A stretch of DNA of 64,000 nucleotides from JANELJ01 sp024511395 (GTDB taxonomy: Bacteria; Pseudomonadota; Gammaproteobacteria; GRL18), in NCBI GenBank assembly GCA_963681975.1, contig OY820613.1, positions 1,240,001 to 1,304,000 on the forward strand. Direction: 5' to 3'. The translations under genes were made by a program, and so were the position numbers. Each line of letters begins with the position of its first letter. Positions within the stretch are counted from its first letter, which is position 1. The notes below the pieces were generated by a model. It saw only the letters and a list, made by a program, of their open reading frames with translations, had not been told where the DNA came from and made no database searches. Shown piece by piece: positions 1-9,447 of the stretch.

Positions 1-705
1 AAAACATCAGAAAACGATGCAGCGTTAATCACTGCCCTTTATGTTGATCGCAACCGTAAAGACAACCGTATCAATGCCATTGTTGAGTTGGCCCGAAAAA
101 AATCTGTTAAAGTTACTTTTGTTGAACGAAAAAAGCTCGATAAACTCTGTCAGGGAAATCACCAGGGTGTCGTTGCAGAAGGTAATGCGCCAAAAGTAAA
201 ATCAGAAAGCTACCTCGATGAACTGCTTCAGAGCCTGCAGGAACCACCGTTTCTGTTGATCCTGGACGGCGTTCAGGATCCGCATAACCTAGGCGCCTGC
301 CTCAGAACGGGCGATGCCGCCGGTGTTCATGCTATTATTGTCCCTAAGGATCGTTCTGTATCACTGACCCCGGTTGTACGCAAAGTCGCCTGTGGTGCTG
401 ATCAGACTGTACCCCTGATTCAGGTCACTAACCTTTCCCGAACGCTGAAATTACTCAAAAACTATCAAATCTGGATCATTGGCACCGCCGGTGAAACCGA
501 TAGCACCCTTTACAATAGTAACCTGACCGGTCCGCTGGCACTGGTTATGGGTACCGAAGGTAAGGGCATGCGTCGACTGACACGGGAAAATTGTGATATA
601 CTGGTAAAAATCCCCATGTTGGGCAGTGTAGAAAGCCTGAATGTTTCCGTTGCCACCGGAATTACTTTGTACGAAGCCGTACGACAGCGTAGCGAGACAA
701 AATAA
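1..705 (+). CDS. rlmB: 23S rRNA (guanosine-2'-O-)-methyltransferase RlmB, 5'-truncated by window edge
   Basis: SPOUT/TrmH-family methyltransferase that methylates the 2'-O of a guanosine in the 23S rRNA peptidyl-transferase region using S-adenosylmethionine. The frame is open from base 1, so the start lies outside the window; the TTG at 88 is only internal. The N-terminal substrate-binding domain ends with the family-typical HQGVVA. The three SPOUT knot motifs follow: LDGVQDPHNLGACLRT (motif 1), LALVMGTEGKGMRRL (motif 2) and IPMLGSVESLNVSVA (motif 3, with the conserved Asn after SL). The C-terminus looks complete, with a TAA stop. A small gene follows after 24 bp and may be co-transcribed. 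Confidence 0.93.
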   Translation, partial: KTSENDAALITALYVDRNRKDNRINAIVELARKKSVKVTFVERKKLDKLCQGNHQGVVAEGNAPKVKSESYLDELLQSLQEPPFLLILDGVQDPHNLGACLRTGDAAGVHAIIVPKDRSVSLTPVVRKVACGADQTVPLIQVTNLSRTLKLLKNYQIWIIGTAGETDSTLYNSNLTGPLALVMGTEGKGMRRLTRENCDILVKIPMLGSVESLNVSVATGITLYEAVRQRSETK

Positions 706-729
706 CTATCAGGTAATAAGGATTGCAGG

Positions 730-999
730 ATGTTAAAAATAAGAATAGCCGGTTCCGAAGGTGAATTACGCCAGATTGCCCATAAACTGGGTACTACCCA
801 TATCAAACGTTTCAAACGTGATAATGGCAAAACGGTATTTGCCATGGATGTACAGATTTCGGTAAAGGACTTTCTTAATAATATGGATTTAAAAACCACC
901 GGTGCCGAGATTGATGATTCTGCCCATGAAAAATGCAACCCCAAAGAGATCCAGGCCGAACTGGAGGATTTATTACAGGAAATTTCTGATAATAAATAG
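730..999 (+). CDS. Small hypothetical protein, 3' end cut by an IS5-like element
   Basis: An 89-codon frame starts 24 bp after rlmB behind a GCAGG Shine-Dalgarno-like sequence. I do not recognise the family. The product is charged and soluble, with a basic N-terminal half (KRFKRD) and an acidic helical C-terminus (ELEDLLQEISD). Its TAG stop is created by the IS insertion: TA comes from the target sequence TAAATA (993-998) and G is the first base of the element. The native C-terminus is therefore missing, and it is not recovered on the other side because a second IS copy follows directly. Confidence 0.55.
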   Translation: MLKIRIAGSEGELRQIAHKLGTTHIKRFKRDNGKTVFAMDVQISVKDFLNNMDLKTTGAEIDDSAHEKCNPKEIQAELEDLLQEISDNK

Positions 1000-2497
1000 T
1001 CCACCCTGAATAAAACATATAGCATTGATTTATAAAGAAATATTGCTTGATTATGGGTGTTAAATTTGCAGGTTTTTGGTAAAATAAGCCTTATTACCTT
1101 GCAAATTTCCATACCAAAATGAAGCCAAAGAAACAGCCAAAAATACCTCAGGAAGACCTGTTCAGGATGCGTCTTGAAAACATGCTGGACTTAAATCATG
1201 AGTTGATTAAGTTATCAAAACACATAAACTGGGAAAGTCTTGATAAAGAATGGGGAGCCCTGTTTATATCCACTAAAGGCGCTCCTGCTATACGCACTCG
1301 CCTGATTGCAGGATTGCATTACCTGAAACATCTGCATGATTTATCGGATGAACAGGTCGTAAAAAGCTGGACAGAAAATCCGTACTGGCAATGTTTTTGT
1401 GGAGAAGAATACTTTCAGCATAAGATGCCTATACACCCTACGACCATGACCAAATGGCGTAACCGGCTGGGTAAGTCAGGCAGTGAAAAATTACTGATTG
1501 AAACCATTAAGGCCGGACTAAAGAGTAAAACCATAAAGCCCGGCAGTTTAAAGAAAGTCACGGTAGATACTACCGTACAGGAAAAGAACATCGCTTTTCC
1601 AACCGATTCAAAGCTCCTGAACAAAGCCAGAGAAAACCTGGTTAAACTGTCCAAAGAGCACGGTATTAAACTGCGCCAGAATTATAATCGGATTGGACCT
1701 CAATATGTATTAATGGCCAGTCGTTATGCTCATGCAAAACAGTTTAAACGCATGAAGAAAATGAATAATAAACTGAAATCCCGTTTAGGTCGCGTTAAAA
1801 GGGATATTGAACGACAACTGCCCAATTATTCTGTTGATATTCAGTCACTGTTTGAAGTGGTTCTGGAACAGGCACAGAAACTGATAGAGCAGGAGCAGCA
1901 CAGTAAGAACAAGCTTTACAGTTTACACGCCCCGGAAGTCGAGTGTGTCAGTAAAGGCAAAGCTCATAAGCCTTATGAATTTGGGGTTAAAGCCAGTATC
2001 GCTGTGACCAACAAGGAAGGCTTTGTTATTGGGGCTCAAAGTTGTCCAGGAAATCCTTATGATGGACATACCTTGTTACCACAACTGGAGCAGATAAAAC
2101 AGTTTACAGCAGTACAACCGGAACAGTGCTTTGTTGACCGGGGTTATCGTGGACATGAAGTAAAAGACACGAAAGTTTTTATCTCAGGTCAGAAACGAGG
2201 CGTTACCCGAAGTATTAAAAAGGCATTAAAACGGCGCAGTGCGATTGAGCCTGAAATTGGTCATATGAAAAACGATGGCCGTTTAGACCGCTGCTACCTC
2301 AAAGGTGCAGTCGGTGATGCCATTAATGTGGTTATGGTAGCCGCTGGTCATAACTTAAGAAAGATCCTCAATAAGCTCCGGCTTTTGTGGCTCAAAATTA
2401 TTTCCGGTTTGATGGGGTGTTTTATCAAACCGGAGCAATCTGCTGCTTTAAACCTGGCTTGAGGTCAGGCTTAAAACGGTATTATTCAGGTTGAACT
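999..2497 (+). mobile_element. IS5-like element copy 1 (complete)
   Basis: Left end GTCCACCCTGAATAA and right end (reverse complement) GTTCAACCTGAATAA form imperfect terminal inverted repeats. The element is flanked by 6-bp direct repeats TAAATA (993-998 and 2498-2503). The same ends and TANNTA targets recur at other copies in the window, which defines the boundaries. The left non-coding 120 bp are shared by all copies and probably hold the transposase promoter. Confidence 0.93.
1119..2462 (+). CDS. IS5-family DDE transposase, 447 aa, intact
   Basis: Complete transposase of the IS4/IS5 DDE superfamily, reference copy for this window. Probable catalytic residues are Asp150 (in VTVDTTVQEK), Asp340 (CFVDRGYRGHE) and Glu377 (AIEPEIGHMK). 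The N-terminal 110 residues form the usual DNA-binding region (QEDLFRMRLENML, HYLKHLHDLSDE, ENPYWQCFCGEEYFQH). The GNPYDGHTL stretch is typical of this branch. It is nearly identical to the copy at 15875-17218, which points to recent transposition. This left-end type carries the DLNHEL/INWESLDKEW protein variant, in contrast to the DINHEL/IDWESPDKEW variant of the other copies. Confidence 0.93.
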   Translation: MKPKKQPKIPQEDLFRMRLENMLDLNHELIKLSKHINWESLDKEWGALFISTKGAPAIRTRLIAGLHYLKHLHDLSDEQVVKSWTENPYWQCFCGEEYFQHKMPIHPTTMTKWRNRLGKSGSEKLLIETIKAGLKSKTIKPGSLKKVTVDTTVQEKNIAFPTDSKLLNKARENLVKLSKEHGIKLRQNYNRIGPQYVLMASRYAHAKQFKRMKKMNNKLKSRLGRVKRDIERQLPNYSVDIQSLFEVVLEQAQKLIEQEQHSKNKLYSLHAPEVECVSKGKAHKPYEFGVKASIAVTNKEGFVIGAQSCPGNPYDGHTLLPQLEQIKQFTAVQPEQCFVDRGYRGHEVKDTKVFISGQKRGVTRSIKKALKRRSAIEPEIGHMKNDGRLDRCYLKGAVGDAINVVMVAAGHNLRKILNKLRLLWLKIISGLMGCFIKPEQSAALNLA

Positions 2498-2503
2498 AAA
2501 TAG

Positions 2504-3181
2504 TCCACCCTGAATAAAGCATAAAGTATTGATTTATAAAGAAATGTTGCTTGGTTGTAGGTGTTAAATTTGCAAGTTTTTGGTAAAATAAGCCTTATTA
2601 CCTTGCAAATTTCCAGACCAAAATGAAGCCAAAGAAACAGCCAAAAATACCTCAGGAAGACCTGTTCAGGATGCGCCTTGAAAACATGCTGGACATAAAC
2701 CATGAGTTGATTAAGTTATCAAAACACATAGATTGGGAAAGTCCTGATAAAGAATGGGGCGCTCTGTTTGTATCCACTAAAGGTGCTCCTGCCATACGCA
2801 CTCGTTTGATTGAAGGATTGCATTACCTGAAACACCTGCATGATTTATCAGATGAACAGGTAGTAAAAGGCTGGACAGAAAATCTGTACTGGCAATCCTT
2901 ATGATGGACACACTCTACTGCCACAACTGGAACAGATAAAACAGTTTACAGCCGTACAACCGGAACAATGCTTTGTTGACCGGGGTTATCATGGACATGA
3001 AGTAAAAGACACTAAAGTTTTTATCTCAGGTCAGAAGCGAGGCGTTACCCGAAGTATTAAAAAGGCATTAAAACGGCGCAGTGCGATTGAGCCTGAAATT
3101 GGTCATATGAAAAATGATGCTCGTTTAGACCGCTGCTACCTCAAAGGCGCAGTCGGTGATGCCATTAATGTGGTTATGATG
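2504..3181 (+). mobile_element. IS5-like element copy 2, internally deleted and 3'-truncated
   Basis: A second left end (GTCCACCC) begins directly after the TAAATA duplication of copy 1. The transposase frame runs from 2623 to codon ~90 and then jumps to the region around codon 312. Both parental sites contain GGCAAT, so about 660 bp were lost between a 6-bp microhomology. The 3' end is removed by the IS3 element that begins at 3182. Confidence 0.88.
2623..3180 (+). pseudogene. IS5-like transposase relic (internal deletion, no 3' end)
   Basis: The first 90 codons match the reference transposase up to ENLYWQ. A deletion then joins them out of frame to the segment encoding the second Asp and the Glu motif (DRGYHGHE, AIEPEIGHMK). 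Asp150 is lost, so the product cannot be catalytic. Sequence stops at the IS3 boundary near codon 405. Confidence 0.88.
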
Positions 3182-3239
3182 TGGTCTAATATTTCCATAC
3201 ACCTTATTAAGCATGTAAAATTACATGACGATGTGAAAT

Positions 3240-3551
3240 ATGATACAAGAGACCCAAACCAGAAAACGTTATACAGATGACTTTAAACGAGAAGCTGTAG
3301 CCTTAATTACAGAGCAGGATTACAGCATTAGTGAAGCAGCCCGACAGCTGGGTGTACACCATACTTCTTTGAGAAAGTGGGTAAAACAATTCACCCGGGG
3401 TTCTCCAACAGAGATTTTAAATCAGTCAGAACAGGATGAGTTGCTAAAGCTGAGAAAAGAAAGTTGTGAACTTAGGATGGAAAAAGAAATCCTAAAAAAG
3501 GCCAGTGCCTTCTTCGCGAAAGAAATGACAACGTATGACAGAACTATTTAA
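3240..3551 (+). CDS. IS3-family OrfA (helix-turn-helix protein)
   Basis: A 103-aa OrfA with the typical helix-turn-helix (RYTDDFKREAVALI...SISEAARQLGVHHTSLRKWVKQF) and a C-terminal leucine-zipper segment (ELLKLRKE...RMEKEILKKASAFFAKE). It binds the IS ends and is normally joined to OrfB by programmed -1 frameshifting. It appears intact, but its OrfB partner is broken, so the element is not autonomous. Confidence 0.85.
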   Translation: MIQETQTRKRYTDDFKREAVALITEQDYSISEAARQLGVHHTSLRKWVKQFTRGSPTEILNQSEQDELLKLRKESCELRMEKEILKKASAFFAKEMTTYDRTI

Positions 3552-4239
3552 GGTTTCCCGTCAGAGTATGGGTAGCCGTAGAATGGTTGCCCGGCTTTGT
3601 GAAGAAGGCTATATAATTGGCCGCTATCGTGTCCGTCCGTAAGTTAATGAAAACATTGGGGCTTAAGGTCAGAACAAAGAAAAAATACAGGATAACGACC
3701 AATAGTAATCATCAATATCCTGTAGCTGAAAACATTTTAAACAGAGATTTTAATCCTGATATGCCCAATAAAGCCTGGAGTACCTATATCCGGACACAGG
3801 AAGGCTGGCTGTATCTGGCCATTGTAATTGATTTGTATTCCAGAAGCATTGTTGGCTGGAGTATTGATAAACAAATGACTACTTCACTGGTTAAACGGGC
3901 ATTAATGAGGGCGTTTAATTTACGCCAACCCAAAAAAGGATTGGTACATCATTCAGACAGAGGCAGCCAGTATGCCAGCCATGAATACCAGGGATTGCTC
4001 AGGCAATATCAGAAGCAGCCATCCATGAGTCGGAAAGGTAATTGCCGGGATAATTCCCCTGTTGAGCGCTTTTTCAGTAGTTTAAAACGCGAATGGATTG
4101 GTGACCAGTTATATCACAGTCGTAGTGAGGCTATAGCTGATATCCGGGAATATTTAATGGTGTATTACAATTCAGTTCAGTAAGATTGCATTCTACACTG
4201 GGTTATAAAACTCCAATAGAGTTTGAAAAAATTGCTTAA
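3552..4239 (+). pseudogene. IS3-family OrfB transposase, inactivated
   Basis: Most of the usual N-terminal OrfB region is missing; the frame resumes at SRQSMGSRRMVARLCEEG. Two short tandem duplications break the frame: GTCC doubled near 3640 and TTCAG doubled near 4175. The first catalytic Asp is lost, reading KAWSTYIRT where relatives have a D before ITYIRT. The second Asp (HHSDRGSQYAS) and the Glu region (NSPVERFFSSLKRE) are still visible. The product must be inactive. Confidence 0.85.
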
Positions 4240-4264
4240 TTTTGTGTACGGATTTTGTTGACCA

Positions 4265-4505
4265 GAACATAAACGTTAGGGCCTAATAAAAATGCAGAAA
4301 TAGTCGTCAGAAAATAATAATTCTTTTTAATTATCAACTTGATATATACTTTTATATTAGAAGTTCTTTGATATGGTTAAAAATGGTTTTTATTATAAAA
4401 ATAAGTATAAACCCTAATAGGGGTAAATCAAGGTGAAACAAAAATTAAATCTTAATGAAATAATAGAGTTAGAATGTGAAATAAAATTAAAAAATAGGGG
4501 GAAAT
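4265..4505. other. A+T-rich intergenic stretch before tRNA-Cys
   Basis: Very A+T-rich. A GTG-initiated frame at 4433 (KQKLNLNEIIELECEIKL...) looks like the start of a real protein but runs antisense through the tRNA, so it is at most a fragment. In E. coli a leuZ-type tRNA-Leu follows cysT; no such tRNA is visible here. Confidence 0.3.
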
Positions 4506-4579
4506 TGGAGGCTGGACCCGGAGTCGAACCGAGATCCACGGATTTGCAATCCGCTGCATAACCATTCTGCCATCCAGCC
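4506..4579 (-). tRNA. cysT: tRNA-Cys (GCA)
   Basis: The complementary strand folds as a standard cloverleaf: acceptor GGCTGGA/TCCAGCC, anticodon loop TTGCAAA with anticodon GCA, T-arm GGTTCGACTCC, and an encoded CCA. It lies 70 bp downstream of tRNA-Gly on the same strand, the glyW-cysT order known from E. coli and relatives. Confidence 0.95.
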
Positions 4580-4649
4580 ATTTAACTCACTTTAAAATTG
4601 GTGTTAATTGATACAGCAAAAAGGAGTTTAATTTAGATTTGAAATCGAT

Positions 4650-4725
<76 letters not shown>

Positions 4726-4767
4726 TTTTTTTCGATGGCGTGTATTTTAACGTGTGTGGAGTTTATG

Positions 4768-5274
4768 TCAATGGTTTTTTTCAGGATTTTGAACCTGTAT
4801 GCAGCCGATATCTTTGATTATTGCACCCTTATTGATAAAGCCCATTTTCAGGTAGGCTTTAATGGCATTGGCATTGGCATTGGCATTGGCATTGTATTTA
4901 TTGACGGTCAAGGATATTAGTCCGGCATTAGCTTTAACTGCCTGCTGCTCAATAAAGTCAATAGTCTGTTTGCCAAAACCCTAGTTGCGGTATTTGGAAA
5001 GAATATAAAATTTACTGAGAAACAGCTCATTATCATGGATTTTAAAGCTGATATAGCCAATAGGCAGTGCGGCCTTATTAAGCTGGAAATATTGATAGTT
5101 TTTATTGTTTATTTGCCGGCTGATACTGTCTACGGACTGAAACTTTTTAAGCATATATTCTACCTAGGAAGAACCAATAATTGGGGTAAAAGCTTCCTGC
5201 CAGATTTCCTTTGCCAGCGCTGCAATGACAATAATCTGCTTGTTATCCTGTACTTTGTGAATATTGAGTTTCAT
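4768..5274 (-). pseudogene. GNAT-family N-acetyltransferase with two in-frame TAG codons
   Basis: Read on the minus strand from the ATG at 5274, the 168-codon frame is a recognisable GNAT acetyltransferase, a family that transfers acetyl from acetyl-CoA. Landmarks are EIWQEAFTPIIG, YFQLNKAALPIGYISF, the acetyl-CoA loop YRN-stop-GFGKQTIDFIEQ and NAIKAYLKMGFINKG. Two TAG codons interrupt it, one after PIIGSS and one inside the Q/R-x-x-G-x-G/A loop, both where relatives commonly have Gln. No frameshift is seen. A five-unit hexamer repeat lengthens the loop before the last helix. It is either a decayed gene or needs TAG readthrough. Confidence 0.75.
4864..4893. repeat. (GGCATT)5 hexanucleotide tandem repeat
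   Basis: Five perfect GGCATT units inside the GNAT relic, encoding an Ala-Asn ladder on the minus strand. Relatives have about one such unit (NxNAIKAY), so three or four units look like slippage expansion. Unit length is a multiple of three, so changes in copy number keep the frame. Confidence 0.9.
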
Positions 5275-5413
5275 AACAGCGCTGTTTCCACTTACATAGA
5301 GATTAATGATCCGATTATGTCTGTGAAAATTCAAAATATCAAACCACATAATTTCTGTATAATAACATCAGGAACATTCATGAATCATAGTAATCTTACA
5401 GGGAATACTGTTA

Positions 5414-5629
5414 ATGAATACAAAAAAATCAGTCTTTGGCAAAATGGATGGTATCTGGGAAGCTATTAAGGATATCAGCCTGATCCTTAAACCGTGCCGT
5501 TTCAGTATCATTCTTTTAATTGCCATACTGGCCTTTTTTATCCTCGCCGATCAGGGGCAGGATGTTTTACGGGCCCTAACTGAATAGGAAAATATCTCTT
5601 ATTCCCGAGTTATCTGGTTTTACCTGGTA
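5414..5629 (+). pseudogene. Unknown membrane protein, 5' part, with in-frame TAG
   Basis: Starts with ATG at 5414 (MNTKKSVFGKMDGIWEAIKD). It contains one clear transmembrane segment (FSIILLIAILAFFILA), then DQGQDVLRALTE, a TAG codon, and a second hydrophobic segment (SRVIWFYLVLF). It is cut by a 5'-truncated IS5-like copy. I recognise the layout only as a conserved multi-pass membrane protein of unknown function; the piece at 6736-6910 is probably the same gene. It diverges from the GNAT relic across a 139-bp spacer containing a TATAAT box near 5358. Confidence 0.55.
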
Positions 5630-6735
5630 TTATTTTTGTGGAGAAGAATACTTTCAGCATAAGATGCCCATACACCCTACGACCATGACCAAATGGCGTA
5701 ACCGGCCGGGTAAGTCAGGCAGTGAAAAATTACTGATTGAAACCATTAAGGCCGGACTAAAGAGTAAAACCATAAAGCCCGGCAGTTTAAAGAAAGTCAC
5801 GGTAGATACTACCGTACAGGAAAAGAACATCGCTTTTCCAACCGATTCAAAGCTCCTGAACAAAGCCAGAGAAAACCTGGTTAAACTGTCCAAAGAGCAC
5901 GGTATTAAACTGCGTCAGAACTATAATCGGGTTGGGCCGCAATATGTACTAATGGCCAGTCGTTATGCACATGCAAAACAGTTTAAACGCATGAAGAAAA
6001 TGAACAATAAACTGAAATCCCGTTTAGGTCGTGTTAAACGGGATATTGAACGACAACTGCCCAACTATTCTGTTGATATTCAGTCTCTGTTTGAAGTGGC
6101 ACTGGAACAGGCTCAGAAACTGATTGAGCAGGAGCAGCACAGTAAGAACAAGCTTTACAGTTTACATGCACCGGAAGTCGAGTGTATCAGTAAAGGCAAA
6201 GCTCATAAGCCTTATGAATTTGGAGTTAAAGCCAGTATCGCGGTAACCAATAAGGAAGGCTTTGTTATTGGTGCTCAAAGCTGTCCGGGCAATCCTTATG
6301 ATGGACACACTCTACTGCCACAACTGGAACAGATAAAACAGTTTACAGCCGTACAACCGGAACAATGCTTTGTTGACCAGGGTTATCGTGGACATGAAGT
6401 AAAAGACACTAAAGTTTTTATCTCAGGTCAGAAGCGAGGCGTTACCCGAAGTATTAAAAAGGCATTAAAACGGCGCAGTGCGATTGAGCCTGAAATTGGT
6501 CATATGAAAAACGATGGCCGTTTAGACCGCTGCTACCTCAAAGGTGCAGTCGGTGATGCCATTAATGTGGTTATGGTAGCCGCTGGACATAACTTAAGAA
6601 AGATCCTCAATAAGCTCCGGCTTTTGTGGCTCAAAATTATTTCCGGTTTGATGGGATATTTTATCAAACCAGAACAATCAGCCGCTTTAAACCTGGCTTG
6701 ATGTCAGGCTTAAAACGGTATTATTCAGGTTGAAC
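5630..6735 (+). mobile_element. IS5-like element copy 3, 5'-truncated
   Basis: Begins inside the transposase at the CGEEYFQH segment, so the left end and first ~92 codons are absent. The remaining frame (5664-6701) is open with Asp150 and Glu377 equivalents, and reads VDQGYRG where others have VDRGYRG. The right end GGTTGAAC is intact at 6735. No target duplication, so a deletion removed the left side. Confidence 0.88.
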
Positions 6736-6910
6736 TAAATACGCAGCAGACTGTCATCCTTTAAGTGAGCAACAGAAACAGCGTCGTATCCGGAACCGCC
6801 AGTATCTACCCCGGTTTTTAGGTACTTTTGCTTTTCTGCTTACCGCTTATGCTTTTTATAAAACCGGTTCAGATGTCTATTTATATTTTACGGCTGCCTG
6901 TATTGTATTT
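6736..6910 (+). pseudogene. Membrane-protein fragment, probable continuation of the 5414 gene
   Basis: A frame from ~6742 reads AADCHPLSEQQKQRRIRNRQ and then LPRFLGTFAFLLTAYAFYK and DVYLYFTAACIVFA, that is, one polar segment and two hydrophobic helices. It has the same orientation as the membrane-protein start at 5414 and lies on the other side of the IS, so the two are probably halves of one gene with some sequence lost. The 3' side is cut by an IS4 remnant. Function unknown. Confidence 0.45.
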
Positions 6911-7367
6911 GCAGAACAGTTTTCAGCGACACAAATCAGCCAGTTATATCGTTTACGTTGGCAGATTGAGTTGTTATTTAAAGAGTGCAAGTCTCATAAT
7001 AACTTGCAGGTGTTCCAAACCAGTAATTGAGCATTAATGGAAGCTTTGGTTTGGAGCAGTTTAATCGCGACGATTCTGAAACGATTTATATGTAGTAGCA
7101 TAGAACAATTTTGCCAAATGGCGATGTCAACGTTGACGGTCTCCAAAACAACCGTTTACTGGTGGTATTCATTATTGGAATCCATTGTTAACCATAAACG
7201 AAAACAATTAACGGATGTGCTTGAAAGAAAATGCTGGCATAGCTCATCCTAAACGAGATAAGTCTACTGGACTTTATCAGTTTGGTGTAGAATCTAATTA
7301 TGGAGTTACATCCGGATGGGTAAACTATTGAAACAAAATGATAAAATCCTTAAAGACATACCTATGA
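6911..7367 (+). mobile_element. IS4-family remnant (3' end only)
   Basis: Matches the last third of the intact IS4 element at 54121-55545, including the YREK-type motif region (YRLRWQIELLFKE). It ends with the same terminal GACATACCTATGA. It has an in-frame TGA (for a Pro codon of the intact copy) and a frame loss near the end. Non-functional. Confidence 0.88.
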
Positions 7368-8321
7368 ACCGGTTATAAAAAAAACTGAGATTCTGGGGCA
7401 AACCCCTCGTATTTTAAAATCAGATGCCCAGAATAAAAAATTCTATCGTCGTTTATGGGAAAGTATTTTAAATGGTGATGTTTTCAGTGATGTAATTATT
7501 AATCGTCGTAAGGACGGTACACTTTATTATGAAGAAAAGACGATTACTCCGCAAAAGGATGTTATGGGAAAAATTACGCATTTTATCTCGTCCGGTAAAG
7601 ATATTACCGAACGTATGGAATCGCAGGGGCTGCTTAAACACCTGACACACCACGATAACCTGACGGGAATGCCAAATCGCTTACTGTTTCAGGACAGACT
7701 CCGTCAGTCTATGTCCCGTGTCAGCTGGCATAAGCGTATAATTGCTATTCTGTTTATCGATCTGGCTTCCAGAGATGATATTTCACCCATCTGTGAAAAA
7801 ATAATTCATTCGCTGACCCAGCCTTTTGTCATTAATGGTAATGAACTGTTTGTTTCTGCCAGTATTGGTATTGCACAATTTCCTCTGGATGGTGAAGATA
7901 ATAAGACCCTGTTAAAAAAAGCGGATTGTCTTGAACTGGAAGTAACAGAAAGTCTGTTGATAAAGGATATTTCAGAAACTGCAAAACCCTGCATGAATTA
8001 GGTGTTAAATTATCTATTGATGATTTTGGAACCGGTTATTCCTCCATGAATTATCTGAAGCGTCTTCCTTTTGATACCTTAAAAATTGATCAGTCTTTTG
8101 TCAGGGATATTATGCAGAATAAAGATGATGCGGCCATTACCAGTGCTATTATTACCCTGGCCCATAGTATGGTTCTGGAAGTGGTGGTCGAAGGGGTAGA
8201 AACCATGGAGCAGCTGCAGTACCTGTACCGACAGGGCTGTGACCTGATCCAGGGCTTTCTGTTTAATCGCCCTGTGTCATTTGATAAGCTAAATAACTGT
8301 TCCGAAATGGTGTTCATATAA
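7368..8321 (+). pseudogene. PAS-GGDEF-EAL cyclic-di-GMP protein, multiply deleted
   Basis: Relic of a signalling protein that would make and/or degrade cyclic di-GMP. In order: the end of a PAS domain (RRLWESILNGDVFSDVIINRRKDG...ITHFISSGKDITERM), a GGDEF start (LTHHDNLTGMPNRLLFQDRL), a jump that removes the GGDEF signature, the end of GGDEF (VSASIGIAQFPLDGED), and a second jump that removes the EAL motif. The last part of the EAL domain remains (LELEVTESLLI, LSIDDFGTGYSSMNYLKRLPFD, KIDQSFVRDI, VVVEGVET, GCDLIQGFLF). A one-base frameshift lies near 7990. No catalytic signature survives. Confidence 0.85.
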
Positions 8322-8326
8322 ATGGA

Positions 8327-8390
8327 ACTTAAGCTTTGTTTATCGATCAAAGAAATTAACCAAAACAACCTGATCAAACAAAGCTTAAGT
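8327..8390. repeat. 15-bp perfect inverted repeat with 34-nt loop
   Basis: ACTTAAGCTTTGTTT (8327-8341) is exactly complementary to AAACAAAGCTTAAGT (8376-8390). It lies immediately after the EAL relic stop and ends one base before the IS630 transposase ATG. There is no trailing T-run, so it is not a standard terminator. It could be the IS630 left-end structure or block read-in transcription into the transposase. Confidence 0.8.
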
Positions 8391-9425
8391 ATGAATAATA
8401 TTATAATGGAACTGAGCCATCCTGTACGCCGACGGTTAAAAAAAGTCGTACAATTTAATACAGATGGTAACTACAGAAGTCGGGCTGAAGCTATTTTACT
8501 CCTGCATCAGTGCTACAGTAGGAAACAGGTTTCCCAATTACTGAATGCCAGCCGAACAAGCATAAGAAAATGGGTACAACGCTTTGAACAATTTGGTGAA
8601 TCAGCCCTGTTTCCGGAAAACCGTGGCAGAACACCCTATAGTATCAATGAAACCATTAGTACCCGTTTACTGGAACTGTTTCAGAAACAGCCGAAAGAAT
8701 TTGGATGTTTTAACTCAAGATGGACTTCGGAATTATTAACCCGGCAGGTCAACGAGGAATTTCAGACCCATATTCATTCTTCTACTATCAGGAGGTTATT
8801 ACCTAAACCGGGTATAAAATGGAAACGAGCCAGCCCGACACTATGCATACAGGATAAGGAAAAAGCTCGTAAAATTAAGAGGATAGAGAAAGCCTTGCAA
8901 TCAGCCAATGCTGAGCATCCTGTATTTTATGTGGATGAAGCCGATGTTGATTTAAATCCACGTATCGGCAGTTTCTGGTCTGTAAAAGGACAACAAATCA
9001 GAATACCCACTCCTGGTAAAAACCAGAAGAATTATCTGGCCGGAGCCCTGAATGCTAAAACAGGTCAGGTTGTCTGGGTAGAATGGGAAAGTAAAAATTC
9101 ATTCCTGTTTTTACGCCTGATGGCAGAGTTAAGAAAAAGATACAGGCAGGCTAAAACCATCTGATTGATAGCGGATAATTATGTTATACATAAAAGCCAG
9201 ATAACGAAAACATTTCTGTCCCATAATAAAAAGTTTGAGCTGATATTTCAGCCAGCCTATCACCCCCGGGTAAACAGAATAGAGCTATTATGGAAACAGT
9301 TACATGATACCGTAACCAGAAATCATTGACATTCAACAATGAAAAGCCTGATGGAAGATGTTAGAAAATTTATGAATAATGTGTCCCCGTTTCCTGGTTC
9401 TGAAATTCAACAGAAAAGGTTATAG
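8391..9425 (+). pseudogene. IS630-family transposase with two nonsense codons
   Basis: Contains an N-terminal helix-turn-helix (RKQVSQLLNASRTSIRKWVQRF) and the DDE catalytic domain: first Asp in FYVDEADVDLNP, second in LIADNYVIHKS, Glu in RVNRIELLWKQLH. TGA codons after RQAKTI (9162-9164) and after VTRNH terminate translation before the second Asp and before the C-terminus. I take ATG 8391 as the start; the 8322 ATG would extend into the terminal repeat. Confidence 0.82.
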
Positions 9426-9447
9426 GGTGGACACCTTTTAGGATCAG

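Larger units (their letters stand above)
3182..4264 (+). mobile_element. IS3-family element (degenerate)
   Basis: Left end TGGTCTAATATTTCCATACA pairs imperfectly with the right end TGTACGGATTTTGTTGACCA as terminal inverted repeats. It carries an orfA/orfB pair. No target duplication is visible because the left flank is the interior of IS5-like copy 2, so the junction has been rearranged. Confidence 0.8.
8322..9438 (+). mobile_element. IS630-family element (degenerate)
   Basis: Lies between the EAL relic and the small minus-strand secreted-protein relic. Boundaries are approximate; IS630 elements insert at TA, and TA is present at both proposed junctions. Its transposase carries two in-frame TGA codons. 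Confidence 0.75.

Noticed and set aside
1415..1654. A conserved 79-codon antisense frame (MDSLTRFSLALF...) in almost every IS5-like copy
   Set aside because: It is conserved only because the transposase on the other strand is conserved; it has no ribosome-binding site and no domain.
4864..4893. Short direct repeats as a CRISPR array
   Set aside because: Contiguous 6-bp units without spacers; a simple-sequence repeat. No CRISPR array was seen anywhere in the window.
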